DNA of 64,000 bases, taken from contig CANDOC010000010.1 in NCBI GenBank assembly GCA_947387575.1, positions 124,001 through 188,000 on the forward strand, read 5' to 3'. The notes under the pieces are model-generated. The model did no database searches and was not told the origin of the DNA. It saw only the letters and a list, made by a program, of their open reading frames with translations. Positions within the stretch are counted from its first letter, which is position 1. Each line of letters begins with the position of its first letter. A program made the translations under genes and the position numbers. Below are positions 9,153 to 17,036 of the stretch, in pieces. The DNA comes from Spongorhabdus nitratireducens (lineage in GTDB: Bacteria > Pseudomonadota > Gammaproteobacteria > Pseudomonadales > Endozoicomonadaceae).

Positions 9153-12100
9153 TTATGCCTCTTGAGCTACAGACTGACGGGTACGGGTTTGATAGCGCCC
9201 GAATGCCAGTAGCACCGGAATCAGAATAAGGGTTATTGGTGTTGCAAACAGTTCCCCGAACACCAGCGAAACAGCGGCCGGCTTCAGGTACTGAGCTTGT
9301 TCGGAAGTTTCGCTCAGCAACGGTAACAGACCAAAAACAGTTGTTACTGTGGTCAGAAAAATCGCCCGCATCCGGCTCTTTCCAGCCTCAATCAATGCGG
9401 CCTTGACCGGCATACCCTCACCATAGAGCTGGTTAAATCGGGTCATCAATACCAGCGAGTCATTAATAACAACGCCGGTCATGGCCATCATGCCGAACAT
9501 TGATAACAGACTGACAGGAAGCCCCATCAAACCATGACCAAATATGGCACCGGCAAAGCCGAAAGGAATAACGGACATGATAATCAACGGCTGCCAGTAT
9601 GATTTCAACGGTACCGCCATCAGGATATATATCATCAGCAAGGTCAGAATCATGGCTTTACGAAAGCCGCTCTGTACTTCTGACATTTCTTCAAACTCGC
9701 CAACCGCACGAATTTTGACACCCGGATAGCGTTTTTCAAGAGCAGGCACCGTTGATTGTGCCAGTTGTGCCCAGATATCTTCCGGTGAACTGATCCGGCG
9801 ATCATGTCGCCAGTAAACCGTTACGACTTCATCCCGGTTACGCCGGTGAATAACCTCAGGCTCCCGTACAAAACTGAAGTCGGCAATCTCTCCTAACGAT
9901 ACGAAGCTGTCAGCATCGAGATGTACTTTCGTTTCCTTTAGCTGATCCATGGTTCGCCGCAGATTTTCACCGAAGCGAATCAATACCCGGGTTTCCTCTC
10001 CCTTGTCCAGCAGTTTGTAAACTTCCAGATTGCCGTAGCCACCACCAATCAGGGTTGCCAGCTGCCTCTGGGTTACCCCAAGTTGACGTCCCCGTTCATT
10101 CAACCTGATCTGCAGCTGACGCTGCCCCCCCTTGCCATCATCAAAAACATCATTAACTCCGGGTAGTTTTCCGAGAGCCGCCTTCAAGTCTTTCGCAACC
10201 ATCCTTGCCAGTTTTCGATCCGGCGCAGTAACCGCAATTGCAGTGCCTCCGGCAATTTGATCTGCCGACGCAAAGCGTGTGGCATAGCTGCCCTCGAGTT
10301 CACCTGCCGCCTGCTGCCAACTGTTTAACAGCTCACCACCGGGAATTTTTTCCAGCGCCTCCGGCGTCAACTCTGCGGTAATTTCTATATAAGCCGGACT
10401 GGTAACAGCCATCAACTGCTTACTGACCGGCTTTGCACTCATGTCGAACCGGGTCATCAATTCACCATTGACCCGGTTCAGAGCCTGTTCCAGCTGAACT
10501 GCATTACGACGAGTCAGCTCCAGCGGTGCGTCCTGATCCATCGTAACCTTCGCCGTCAAATAGCGTCCGGGAATCTCGGGAAAAAAAGCACTACGGATGG
10601 TGCCGGTAAATACCAGACCATAAGCCAGCGTTACCAGTGCAATAAACACAATCAAAACCGCCACACGGTTTTGTAATGCTGACTTCAGTACCGGCTGGTA
10701 GATTCGCTCGGAAAAACGATCAAGTCCTCTCAGGCAGAACCCTCGAGCTGTAGCCAGCCATTGCTGCAACTTGTTTGGCCTGGTATCACGGCGCTCAAAA
10801 CATAGATGTGATGGCAGAATAAATTTACTTTCGACCAGTGAGAAAAGCAGCGCCAGAATTACAACAGCGGAAAACCCTGCCAGCAGTCGCGCCAGCTCAT
10901 TTTCAATCCACAACATGGGCGAAAATGCGGCGATGGTCGTCAGTACACCATAGGTTGTCGCCACTGCTACCTTGTTCACACCATCCAGCGCTGCAGCTTT
11001 GGGGTCAGCAATCCGGCTTCTGGCTTCATGAATACTTTCACCAACAACTACCGCATCATCAACCAGGATCCCCAGCACCAGGATCATGCCAAACAACGTG
11101 ATATCATTAATGCTGTATTCAAGCCCCTGAATCCCCATCAGTGACAAAGCACCTGCCAGTGAAACCGGAATACCCAGCGCGACCCAGAAAGCCAGTTTCA
11201 CCTCCAGAAACAACCCCAGAATAATCAGCACAATCAACAGCCCCTGCCAGGCATTGGTACCCAACAGATCCAGCTGATCCTTGATATAGGGTGTCATATC
11301 GGCCATAACATCCAGCGATACAGTAGTCGGCATCTGTGGTTGAAGGTCTGCCAGCACATCAGCTACCGCAGCATTTACATCAAACAGATTGTCTTTTTTG
11401 CTGGTTGAAATCATCAATGAGATTGCAGACTGCCCCTGATAACGAACAATCGAATCGTCATCAGCATACCCCCGCCGGATATTGGCAATATCACCCAGCG
11501 TCACACTGCCATTTTCAGTATTAATTATTGGCAGGCCACGTAGCTCCACCAGATTATCGGCATAGCCATCGCCTCTTAAAACAAGATAACCCTGAGCTGT
11601 TTTCAGTAATCCGCTGCGGTACTGCAGTGACCAGTCATTAATCAGTGATGACAATTCCGACACGCCGAGACCATAACGTTCCAGCTGTTCGGGAAGCGGC
11701 TGAATAATCAACTGAGGTTCTCTTTTTCCCAGATTGGCTACCTGGGAAATGGCTTGATGCCGCTTCAGGCTTTGTTCAACCCTGATCGCCGCCTGCTGCA
11801 GGACGTCATCACTGACATCACCGGAAACCATCACAAAGGAAGCCAGATTGGTGAATTCATTACGATAAATCAGCGGCTTCTCGGCCCTGACAGGAAAGCC
11901 TGCAATACTGTTAACCTGGTTGCGAACATCTTCCATCAACCGGTCAAGATCTGTACCCGTGCTTTTACGCACAGTGACCGTTGATTCTCCCCGTGAAGAC
12001 TTGCTGCTGATACGACTAATGCCCGGTACCGAGCTGATCGCATCTTCAATCCGCTGGGTAATACTTTCATCAACCTGTCGTGCAGTGCCTCCCGGGTAAT

Positions 12101-12251
12101 AGACCGTGACCTGAAGTTCAGTCGCCGGCATCTGCGGAAAGCTTTCAACCCTCAGGGTTCCCAGCGACAAAACACCACTGATTAAAATCAGCGCCATCAA
12201 CAGATTGGCCGCGACAGGGTTATCAAGAAACCATCCGGTTAACCACTTCAC
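9153..12251 (-). CDS. RND-family efflux pump, inner membrane subunit
   Basis: A 1032-residue resistance-nodulation-division transporter that uses the proton gradient to export drugs or other compounds from the periplasm. It has the AcrB-type duplicated plan: TM1 at about 10-30, a large periplasmic loop, TM2-7 around 330-500 with the proton-relay Asp pair in GILVDDAVVVGE, TM8, a second periplasmic loop, and TM9-12 near 860-1010. Its start overlaps the stop of the membrane fusion gene by 4 bp (ATGA), so the two are translationally coupled. There is no outer-membrane TolC-type gene in the operon, so the pump must borrow one. The substrate cannot be read from sequence. Confidence 0.95.
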   Translation of the reverse strand: MKWLTGWFLDNPVAANLLMALILISGVLSLGTLRVESFPQMPATELQVTVYYPGGTARQVDESITQRIEDAISSVPGISRISSKSSRGESTVTVRKSTGTDLDRLMEDVRNQVNSIAGFPVRAEKPLIYRNEFTNLASFVMVSGDVSDDVLQQAAIRVEQSLKRHQAISQVANLGKREPQLIIQPLPEQLERYGLGVSELSSLINDWSLQYRSGLLKTAQGYLVLRGDGYADNLVELRGLPIINTENGSVTLGDIANIRRGYADDDSIVRYQGQSAISLMISTSKKDNLFDVNAAVADVLADLQPQMPTTVSLDVMADMTPYIKDQLDLLGTNAWQGLLIVLIILGLFLEVKLAFWVALGIPVSLAGALSLMGIQGLEYSINDITLFGMILVLGILVDDAVVVGESIHEARSRIADPKAAALDGVNKVAVATTYGVLTTIAAFSPMLWIENELARLLAGFSAVVILALLFSLVESKFILPSHLCFERRDTRPNKLQQWLATARGFCLRGLDRFSERIYQPVLKSALQNRVAVLIVFIALVTLAYGLVFTGTIRSAFFPEIPGRYLTAKVTMDQDAPLELTRRNAVQLEQALNRVNGELMTRFDMSAKPVSKQLMAVTSPAYIEITAELTPEALEKIPGGELLNSWQQAAGELEGSYATRFASADQIAGGTAIAVTAPDRKLARMVAKDLKAALGKLPGVNDVFDDGKGGQRQLQIRLNERGRQLGVTQRQLATLIGGGYGNLEVYKLLDKGEETRVLIRFGENLRRTMDQLKETKVHLDADSFVSLGEIADFSFVREPEVIHRRNRDEVVTVYWRHDRRISSPEDIWAQLAQSTVPALEKRYPGVKIRAVGEFEEMSEVQSGFRKAMILTLLMIYILMAVPLKSYWQPLIIMSVIPFGFAGAIFGHGLMGLPVSLLSMFGMMAMTGVVINDSLVLMTRFNQLYGEGMPVKAALIEAGKSRMRAIFLTTVTTVFGLLPLLSETSEQAQYLKPAAVSLVFGELFATPITLILIPVLLAFGRYQTRTRQSVAQEA

Positions 12252-13393
12252 AGCACACCACCCTGATCTTCAGCCAGACCGGGCTGTACTTCCTGCCCCT
12301 CAAGCATGGAACTTAACGGATACCGTACAACCTGAAGTCGCTGTTCCGAGACATCAGGAATCCTGACCCAGACGGTTTCGGCATCTTCATACAGGGTTTC
12401 AACAGCCGTCTGCCGGAGCACGTTTTGCTGATCCACCCGCCAGATTTGTCCATCATCTGTCAGTACCGAGGACGGTAGTTCCAGCACTGATGCATAGCTT
12501 TGCCCGGAAAACAGTGCTGTGACCTGTTGATCAGGAAGCAGTTGAACAGTTCCCTGGTATGGCTGGGCAACTTTCAGCACCAGGCTTCGCTGCCGGGTTT
12601 TCTGGTCCCGTACCGGGCTGAGATAACGCACCTCAGCCGGCCAGCGCGCTCCAGTCAAAGTAATGACTTGCGCACGTGTCCCGGGCTGAATATCACCAAG
12701 CCTTCGCCAGATTTCTCCTGACAGTTCGACCCGCACATCAACCCATTCACTGGAAGCAATCTGAAAAACTTCAGCGCCGGCTTGCAACCACTGCTCAGGA
12801 GTAACCCTGCGTGACAGAATAATGGCATCAAATGGCGAGCTAATGCGGGTGTCATCGAGTTTTTGGCGGGCATTTGCCAACGCACTTCTGGCTGCATTTT
12901 CCTCCAGTTCAGCGGCGGCAACCTGGGGTTCATGACGCGCATAAGGCGTTTTCAGCCGGGCATTTGCCGTTTTCAAGGCAACAGTCTGTTTGTGTCTGGC
13001 AGTCACATAATTCAAATGTGCTGCAGCCAGACGACTGGAAGCCGCATCGACAGCAGCCTGATAGTCAACCTGCTGTTGCTGCACCAGCAAGGTTCCTTTT
13101 GCGATCAGTTTTCCCGGCTCAAGATCAGCAGGCAGGTTTTCAACCCGTCCTGACACGGATGTGACAACAGGTGTCGACCAGAACGCTTCGGTGACACCTG
13201 TCGCTTTTACAGTAAGCTGCTTTGATTCAGGAACAGCATGAATAACAGTGACTGGCAGTAGCTCCCTGTTTTGTTTTGACACTGAATTCTCGTGACTTTC
13301 GCCTGCCAGCAAGAGCCAGCAAATAACAACCACCAGCAAAACAACTGACACGATCAGCCATAAATAATTACGCGTACGCGAAGTCTGTTTCAT
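12248..13393 (-). CDS. RND efflux periplasmic adaptor (membrane fusion protein)
   Basis: A 381-residue HlyD/AcrA-type adaptor that links the RND pump to an outer-membrane channel. It has an N-terminal hydrophobic anchor (about 10-30) with no lipobox, a lipoyl-like half motif (SGRVENLPADLEPGKLIAKG near 80-99), a helical hairpin of about 110-175 rich in Ala, Gln and Lys, the second lipoyl half (DTRISSPFDAIILSRRV), then beta-barrel and membrane-proximal domains. It starts 6 bp after the stop of the six-TM gene and overlaps the RND start by 4 bp, so it belongs to one operon with both. Confidence 0.93.
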   Translation of the reverse strand: MKQTSRTRNYLWLIVSVVLLVVVICWLLLAGESHENSVSKQNRELLPVTVIHAVPESKQLTVKATGVTEAFWSTPVVTSVSGRVENLPADLEPGKLIAKGTLLVQQQQVDYQAAVDAASSRLAAAHLNYVTARHKQTVALKTANARLKTPYARHEPQVAAAELEENAARSALANARQKLDDTRISSPFDAIILSRRVTPEQWLQAGAEVFQIASSEWVDVRVELSGEIWRRLGDIQPGTRAQVITLTGARWPAEVRYLSPVRDQKTRQRSLVLKVAQPYQGTVQLLPDQQVTALFSGQSYASVLELPSSVLTDDGQIWRVDQQNVLRQTAVETLYEDAETVWVRIPDVSEQRLQVVRYPLSSMLEGQEVQPGLAEDQGGVL

Positions 13394-13399
13394 ACTGCT

Positions 13400-14284
13400 C
13401 TATCCCTGTTCAAGCATTGAAGGTTGAGGTTGTGCCTGGGAGCTATTCAGACGAGAGGTAATTTCATGCAGCCTGGTAAGACTTTGAAGCGTTACCGGCA
13501 ACATAAATGTAGCCTCGGCATATTCCCAGGAGTAACTGATAACAGAAAAGATCTTGCCGGCGCTCATATTCGGCAAGCTGGCACAGAACCAGAGGTTAAA
13601 AATAATAAAGCCGGTGGTAAGCAGGAATATCAGGCCATAGACCAGCGCTTCAGTATCCGAAAGACGAATCTCCCACTTGTTCATCATACGGAGGTGAGCA
13701 GCCAGTCCCTTTCTTCCACCAGACTCCAGCGTACCGACCTGTCGCTCAACCTGGCTGTTCAACGCACTGTTCAGGTGATAGAAGCAGCCATGGAACAGGC
13801 CATATAGCAAAGCCATGCCCACAACCAACGCAATTGCCGCAGCTGCGAGCATAGCGTCAAATTGCCAGAGAATTATCAGCGCAACCCCAATCTGGACAAT
13901 AGCCGTAATCAGGGATGGCACATTTTCTTCAAGAAAGTCGACAATTTCCCGGGCCATATCCAGTCGTGCATTACGGGTCGATACCTGTTCTGCTTCATGG
14001 CGCCGGTCCACCTCACATCCCAGTGCAACCCGAATACGGCCATAGGCTCGGGTGTCATAAAAACGACGAAGAACGACCAGTGCCGTCAGCGCAAGAAGAA
14101 CCAGCCCCAGGCTGATCAGGGAACTGAAATCACCGGCCTGCAGTCCATCGATAGCCCGGCCGATAAACAGCGGAATCAGGGCCAGCATGATATTTTCAAG
14201 CAGCACCAGCAGCCAGGTAATAAAAATCCCGCCTTTGAAAGCTCTGAAGAGAAGAGCCAGATCAAGTCGCCCGGTTAATTGCAT
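13400..14284 (-). CDS. ABC transporter six-transmembrane domain protein without an ATPase
   Basis: This 294-residue protein resembles only the membrane half of an ABC exporter. Hydrophobic segments occur around residues 18-40, 55-72, 125-150, 152-165, 215-235 and 240-255, with the cytoplasmic-loop pattern (RRFYDTRAYGRIRVALG, LRMMNKWEIRLSDTEAL) seen in such transporters. No Walker A, Walker B or signature motif follows; the protein stops after a short polar tail. Single-domain proteins of this kind are known (six-TM ABC membrane family). It is the first gene of the efflux operon, 6 bp before the fusion protein. Its job there is unknown: it may be a pump partner or a separate transporter needing an ATPase from elsewhere. 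Confidence 0.8.
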   Translation of the reverse strand: MQLTGRLDLALLFRAFKGGIFITWLLVLLENIMLALIPLFIGRAIDGLQAGDFSSLISLGLVLLALTALVVLRRFYDTRAYGRIRVALGCEVDRRHEAEQVSTRNARLDMAREIVDFLEENVPSLITAIVQIGVALIILWQFDAMLAAAAIALVVGMALLYGLFHGCFYHLNSALNSQVERQVGTLESGGRKGLAAHLRMMNKWEIRLSDTEALVYGLIFLLTTGFIIFNLWFCASLPNMSAGKIFSVISYSWEYAEATFMLPVTLQSLTRLHEITSRLNSSQAQPQPSMLEQG

Positions 14285-14441
14285 AGTCAGCGCAGTCTGT
14301 TCAAAATCAGGAGGTTAACCTGCAGCTACGATTGATGCGTGTCCAAGATTGCTATGATGGTTTCGAGCCCTGCTCAAGCCTTTGTTTTTATTCGAAGCAT
14401 GTTAATCTTTGGAAAAATAAAAATGACTCAGGTTGACCCTA

Positions 14442-15245
14442 ATGAGCTCGCCGCCCCTGATTAGTGATCGTCTATCCGGCCACGTACTGTGGTTAACACT
14501 TAATCGCCCCGACGATTGCAATGCATTGTCAAAAGCCATGCTTTGCTCACTATCAGAGTGTATTGAACGGGCGAACACAGATGACAATGTCAGGGTGATC
14601 GTAATCACCGGCAAGGGAAAAGTTTTCTCGGCGGGACATAACCTGAAAGAAATGTCCGGACAGATTGCAGGCTGCGAAGTTGATGATGCAAAGCGGATAG
14701 ACGGTATTCTTGAGCAATGCACCCAGACCATGATGTCACTGATACGCTCACCGAAGCCTGTAATCGCCTGTATTCAGGGTACGGCCAGTGCTGCCGGATG
14801 CCAGCTGGTTGCCATGTGTGATCTTGCGATTGCTCAGCGGGAAGCCAGGTTCTGCGCACCTGGAGTTAACATTGGTACTTTCTGTACGACGCCACTGGTC
14901 GGTATTGGTCGCAATATTCATCGCAAACATGCAATGGAGCTGGCTCTGACCGGCGATATGTTCAGTGCTGAAGATGCCATGCGATTCGGGTTGATTAACC
15001 GCATTGCATCCGCTGAAAATCTGGAACAGGAAGTAGAACTGCTGGCACAGAAAATTGCCTCAAAATCAGCAGTTGGTATTCGCTCCGGGAAACAGGCATT
15101 TTACCGACAGATTGAGCAGCCGATGGAAGAAGCTTTTCGTCAGGCCGGCAAAGATATGCTCCAGGCCATGCTGGCCGAAGAATGTAATGAGGGCATAAGT
15201 GCCTTTATGGAAAAACGTAATCCGAAGTGGTGGGGACTCGAATAA
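14442..15245 (+). CDS. Enoyl-CoA hydratase/isomerase family protein
   Basis: A crotonase-fold protein of about 267 residues acting on an acyl-CoA. It has the oxyanion-hole pair: KVFSAGHNLKEM near residues 60-71 and [20 protein letters not shown] near 108-127. At the usual second catalytic position it reads FCAPGVNIG, so one of the two Glu residues of classical hydratases is not in its standard context and the reaction is uncertain (ECHDC3-like enzymes look similar). I chose the ATG at 14442, with AGG nine bases upstream; a TTG at 14433 is also in frame. Its stop overlaps the next start (TAATG), so it is coupled to the thioesterase. Confidence 0.88.
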   Translation: MSSPPLISDRLSGHVLWLTLNRPDDCNALSKAMLCSLSECIERANTDDNVRVIVITGKGKVFSAGHNLKEMSGQIAGCEVDDAKRIDGILEQCTQTMMSLIRSPKPVIACIQGTASAAGCQLVAMCDLAIAQREARFCAPGVNIGTFCTTPLVGIGRNIHRKHAMELALTGDMFSAEDAMRFGLINRIASAENLEQEVELLAQKIASKSAVGIRSGKQAFYRQIEQPMEEAFRQAGKDMLQAMLAEECNEGISAFMEKRNPKWWGLE

Positions 15246-15718
15246 TGGACGTACATAACTGGGACCTGCCCTCACCTTATATTCTCAAGGTCTCCGTCAG
15301 CGGCGAGCATCTCGACCGGCTGCAGCATGTTAATAACACAGAATATCTGCGCTGGCTGGAAGAAGTTGGTTGGCATCATATTACTGATCTCGGGGCATCC
15401 TGGGAGGTCTGGAAGCAGGCTGAACGGGCAATGGCAACCCATGTTTCCCATATCAATTATCTGGCGGCCGCTGTTGCCGGTGATTTTCTGCGCGTGGGCA
15501 CCTGGCTGGTAAAATGCGATGGTCTTCGAGCCACACGACGGTTTCAGATTATTCGCGATAGTGACGGTGCAACACTGCTACGGGCCGAGATTCAGTATGT
15601 CTGCATTGATATTAAAACCGGCCAGCCCCGGCGCATGCCACCCTCCATGCTCAAGCCTCATCGCAAGGCAATAATCTGGAGCGAAAGCCAGCTACAGGCT
15701 CTACCTCTTGTTGAATAA
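15245..15718 (+). CDS. Hotdog-fold acyl-CoA thioesterase
   Basis: A 157-residue 4HBT/FadM-type thioesterase that would hydrolyse an acyl-CoA. The N-terminal part has GEHLDRLQHVNNTEYLRWLE, with the HVNN motif of this family, followed by a long helix and strands ending in LRAEIQYVCIDIKTGQPRRMP. The ATG at 15245 overlaps the stop of the upstream enoyl-CoA hydratase gene by one base (TAATG); this coupling decides the start over GTG codons at 15227 and 15230. The pair suggests linked steps in acyl-CoA turnover. Confidence 0.88.
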   Translation: MDVHNWDLPSPYILKVSVSGEHLDRLQHVNNTEYLRWLEEVGWHHITDLGASWEVWKQAERAMATHVSHINYLAAAVAGDFLRVGTWLVKCDGLRATRRFQIIRDSDGATLLRAEIQYVCIDIKTGQPRRMPPSMLKPHRKAIIWSESQLQALPLVE

Positions 15719-15735
15719 TCTGACCGGAAATATTT

Positions 15736-16470
15736 ATGTTACTGGAATCTGTCATCGGCCATCGAGGCTGCGCAGCCCTTGCGCCAGAGAACACTCTTGC
15801 CGGTATAAGAAAAGCTCATGAACTGGGTATCTCTGCGGTTGAAATCGATGTTGTGTTAACAGCCGACGGACAGCTGGTTATCCACCATGACCGGACCGTT
15901 AAACGCTGTACTGACGGCCGCGGTGAAGTACTATCCCTTACCCTTGAACAGTTGCAACAACTGGATGCCGGTAGCTGGTTTGCGCCGGAATATGCCGGGG
16001 AAAAGATACCTACACTAAAAGATGCGCTGCTGTTGATTCAACAACTGAGGCTGAAGCTTAATCTGGAAATCAAGATGCATCGGCATGCTCCGGAGCAGCT
16101 GGTTGAGCCTGTAATCGGGCAGCTGCAACAATGCTGGAGCGACACTCGTAACCTGGTGATATCCAGTTTTGATCACCAGGCTCTGAAACTGTGCCACCAG
16201 CTTGCCCCCGAATACAACATCGGCCATCTGTTTGAAACACTACCATCAGATTGGGAAGCGATGGCAGCAGCAGTTCATGCCAGAAGCATTCATGTCTGTC
16301 ACAAAAAACACAAGACTGCTCAGGCAGAGGCGATAAAAAAAGCCGGTTACGAGCTTTATGTCTACACCGTCAACCATACCGATAATGCAGATCACTTCTT
16401 CAATATCGGCGTTGATGGATTATTCAGTGATGAGCCACACCTGATTTCTCCACCAGCGGAAACAAAATAA
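15736..16470 (+). CDS. Glycerophosphodiester phosphodiesterase
   Basis: This enzyme hydrolyses glycerophosphodiesters to glycerol-3-phosphate and an alcohol. The 244-residue protein has a TIM-barrel GDPD layout with all the catalytic markers: GHRG (His9, Arg10), APENT (Glu18), EIDV (about 39-42), HHD (about 53-55) and NLEIKMH near 117. There is no signal peptide, so it is the cytoplasmic UgpQ-like type. A GGAAA site precedes the ATG. It lies 17 bp after the thioesterase gene, probably in the same operon, suggesting a lipid-turnover group. Confidence 0.93.
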   Translation: MLLESVIGHRGCAALAPENTLAGIRKAHELGISAVEIDVVLTADGQLVIHHDRTVKRCTDGRGEVLSLTLEQLQQLDAGSWFAPEYAGEKIPTLKDALLLIQQLRLKLNLEIKMHRHAPEQLVEPVIGQLQQCWSDTRNLVISSFDHQALKLCHQLAPEYNIGHLFETLPSDWEAMAAAVHARSIHVCHKKHKTAQAEAIKKAGYELYVYTVNHTDNADHFFNIGVDGLFSDEPHLISPPAETK

Positions 16471-16482
16471 CCCAGGTGCATT

Positions 16483-17004
16483 TCAGCCAATCTGGGCGTC
16501 AAGAAAATGGCCATACTCAACACTTTCTGAAGCCATTGTATTGACGCCCTGAACTTCAGCATCCCTGCGGTTTTGGGCATTGTCATCAATCAGCCATACA
16601 TCCAGCGTGGTAATATCGTAATCCGGTGGTAACAACAAATCCCGATCTTCTAGGCTACGCTGGATTTTTAATCCCTTGTTGCACGACGGATAATAGTTGC
16701 GCCACAGGTAATCCCACTGTTCAAAGCTTGCGGCATTATTAAAAAATTTCCCCAACAGCCAACAAGTTTCGTGTTGGCTGTAATTAGCCGCTGTAATGAA
16801 CGCAACAGAGCATTTATCAGGACTGGTGCACGCATAGGTGAAAAATGCGATATGACGGGCGCGGTAAAGCGGGTAATAGTAATCGCCATTGAAGGCTATA
16901 CCCGCCTCTTTGCACATCGCCTGAGACTGGGATGCAGACAACATCTCAAGTCGGCTTTCAATGGCCCACAGGGTCTCATCCAGATCAAAGAAATAATGCC
17001 TCAT
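16483..17004 (-). CDS. HAD-superfamily protein
   Basis: A small protein of 173 residues with haloacid dehalogenase-like motifs: motif I FFDLDETLW near the N-terminus (DxDxT pattern), FITAAN as a possible motif II, and VWLIDDNAQNR near residue 140 as motif IV. It has the appearance of a hydrolase of phosphorylated compounds, but the substrate is unknown. I chose the ATG at 17004, which has GGGAG eight bases upstream. The frame also opens at a GTG at 17040 that overlaps the dinG stop. It follows dinG on the same strand and may be cotranscribed with it. Confidence 0.75.
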   Translation of the reverse strand: MRHYFFDLDETLWAIESRLEMLSASQSQAMCKEAGIAFNGDYYYPLYRARHIAFFTYACTSPDKCSVAFITAANYSQHETCWLLGKFFNNAASFEQWDYLWRNYYPSCNKGLKIQRSLEDRDLLLPPDYDITTLDVWLIDDNAQNRRDAEVQGVNTMASESVEYGHFLDAQIG

Positions 17005-17036
17005 CACATATACTCCCTGATCCGGATCGAGCCGAA

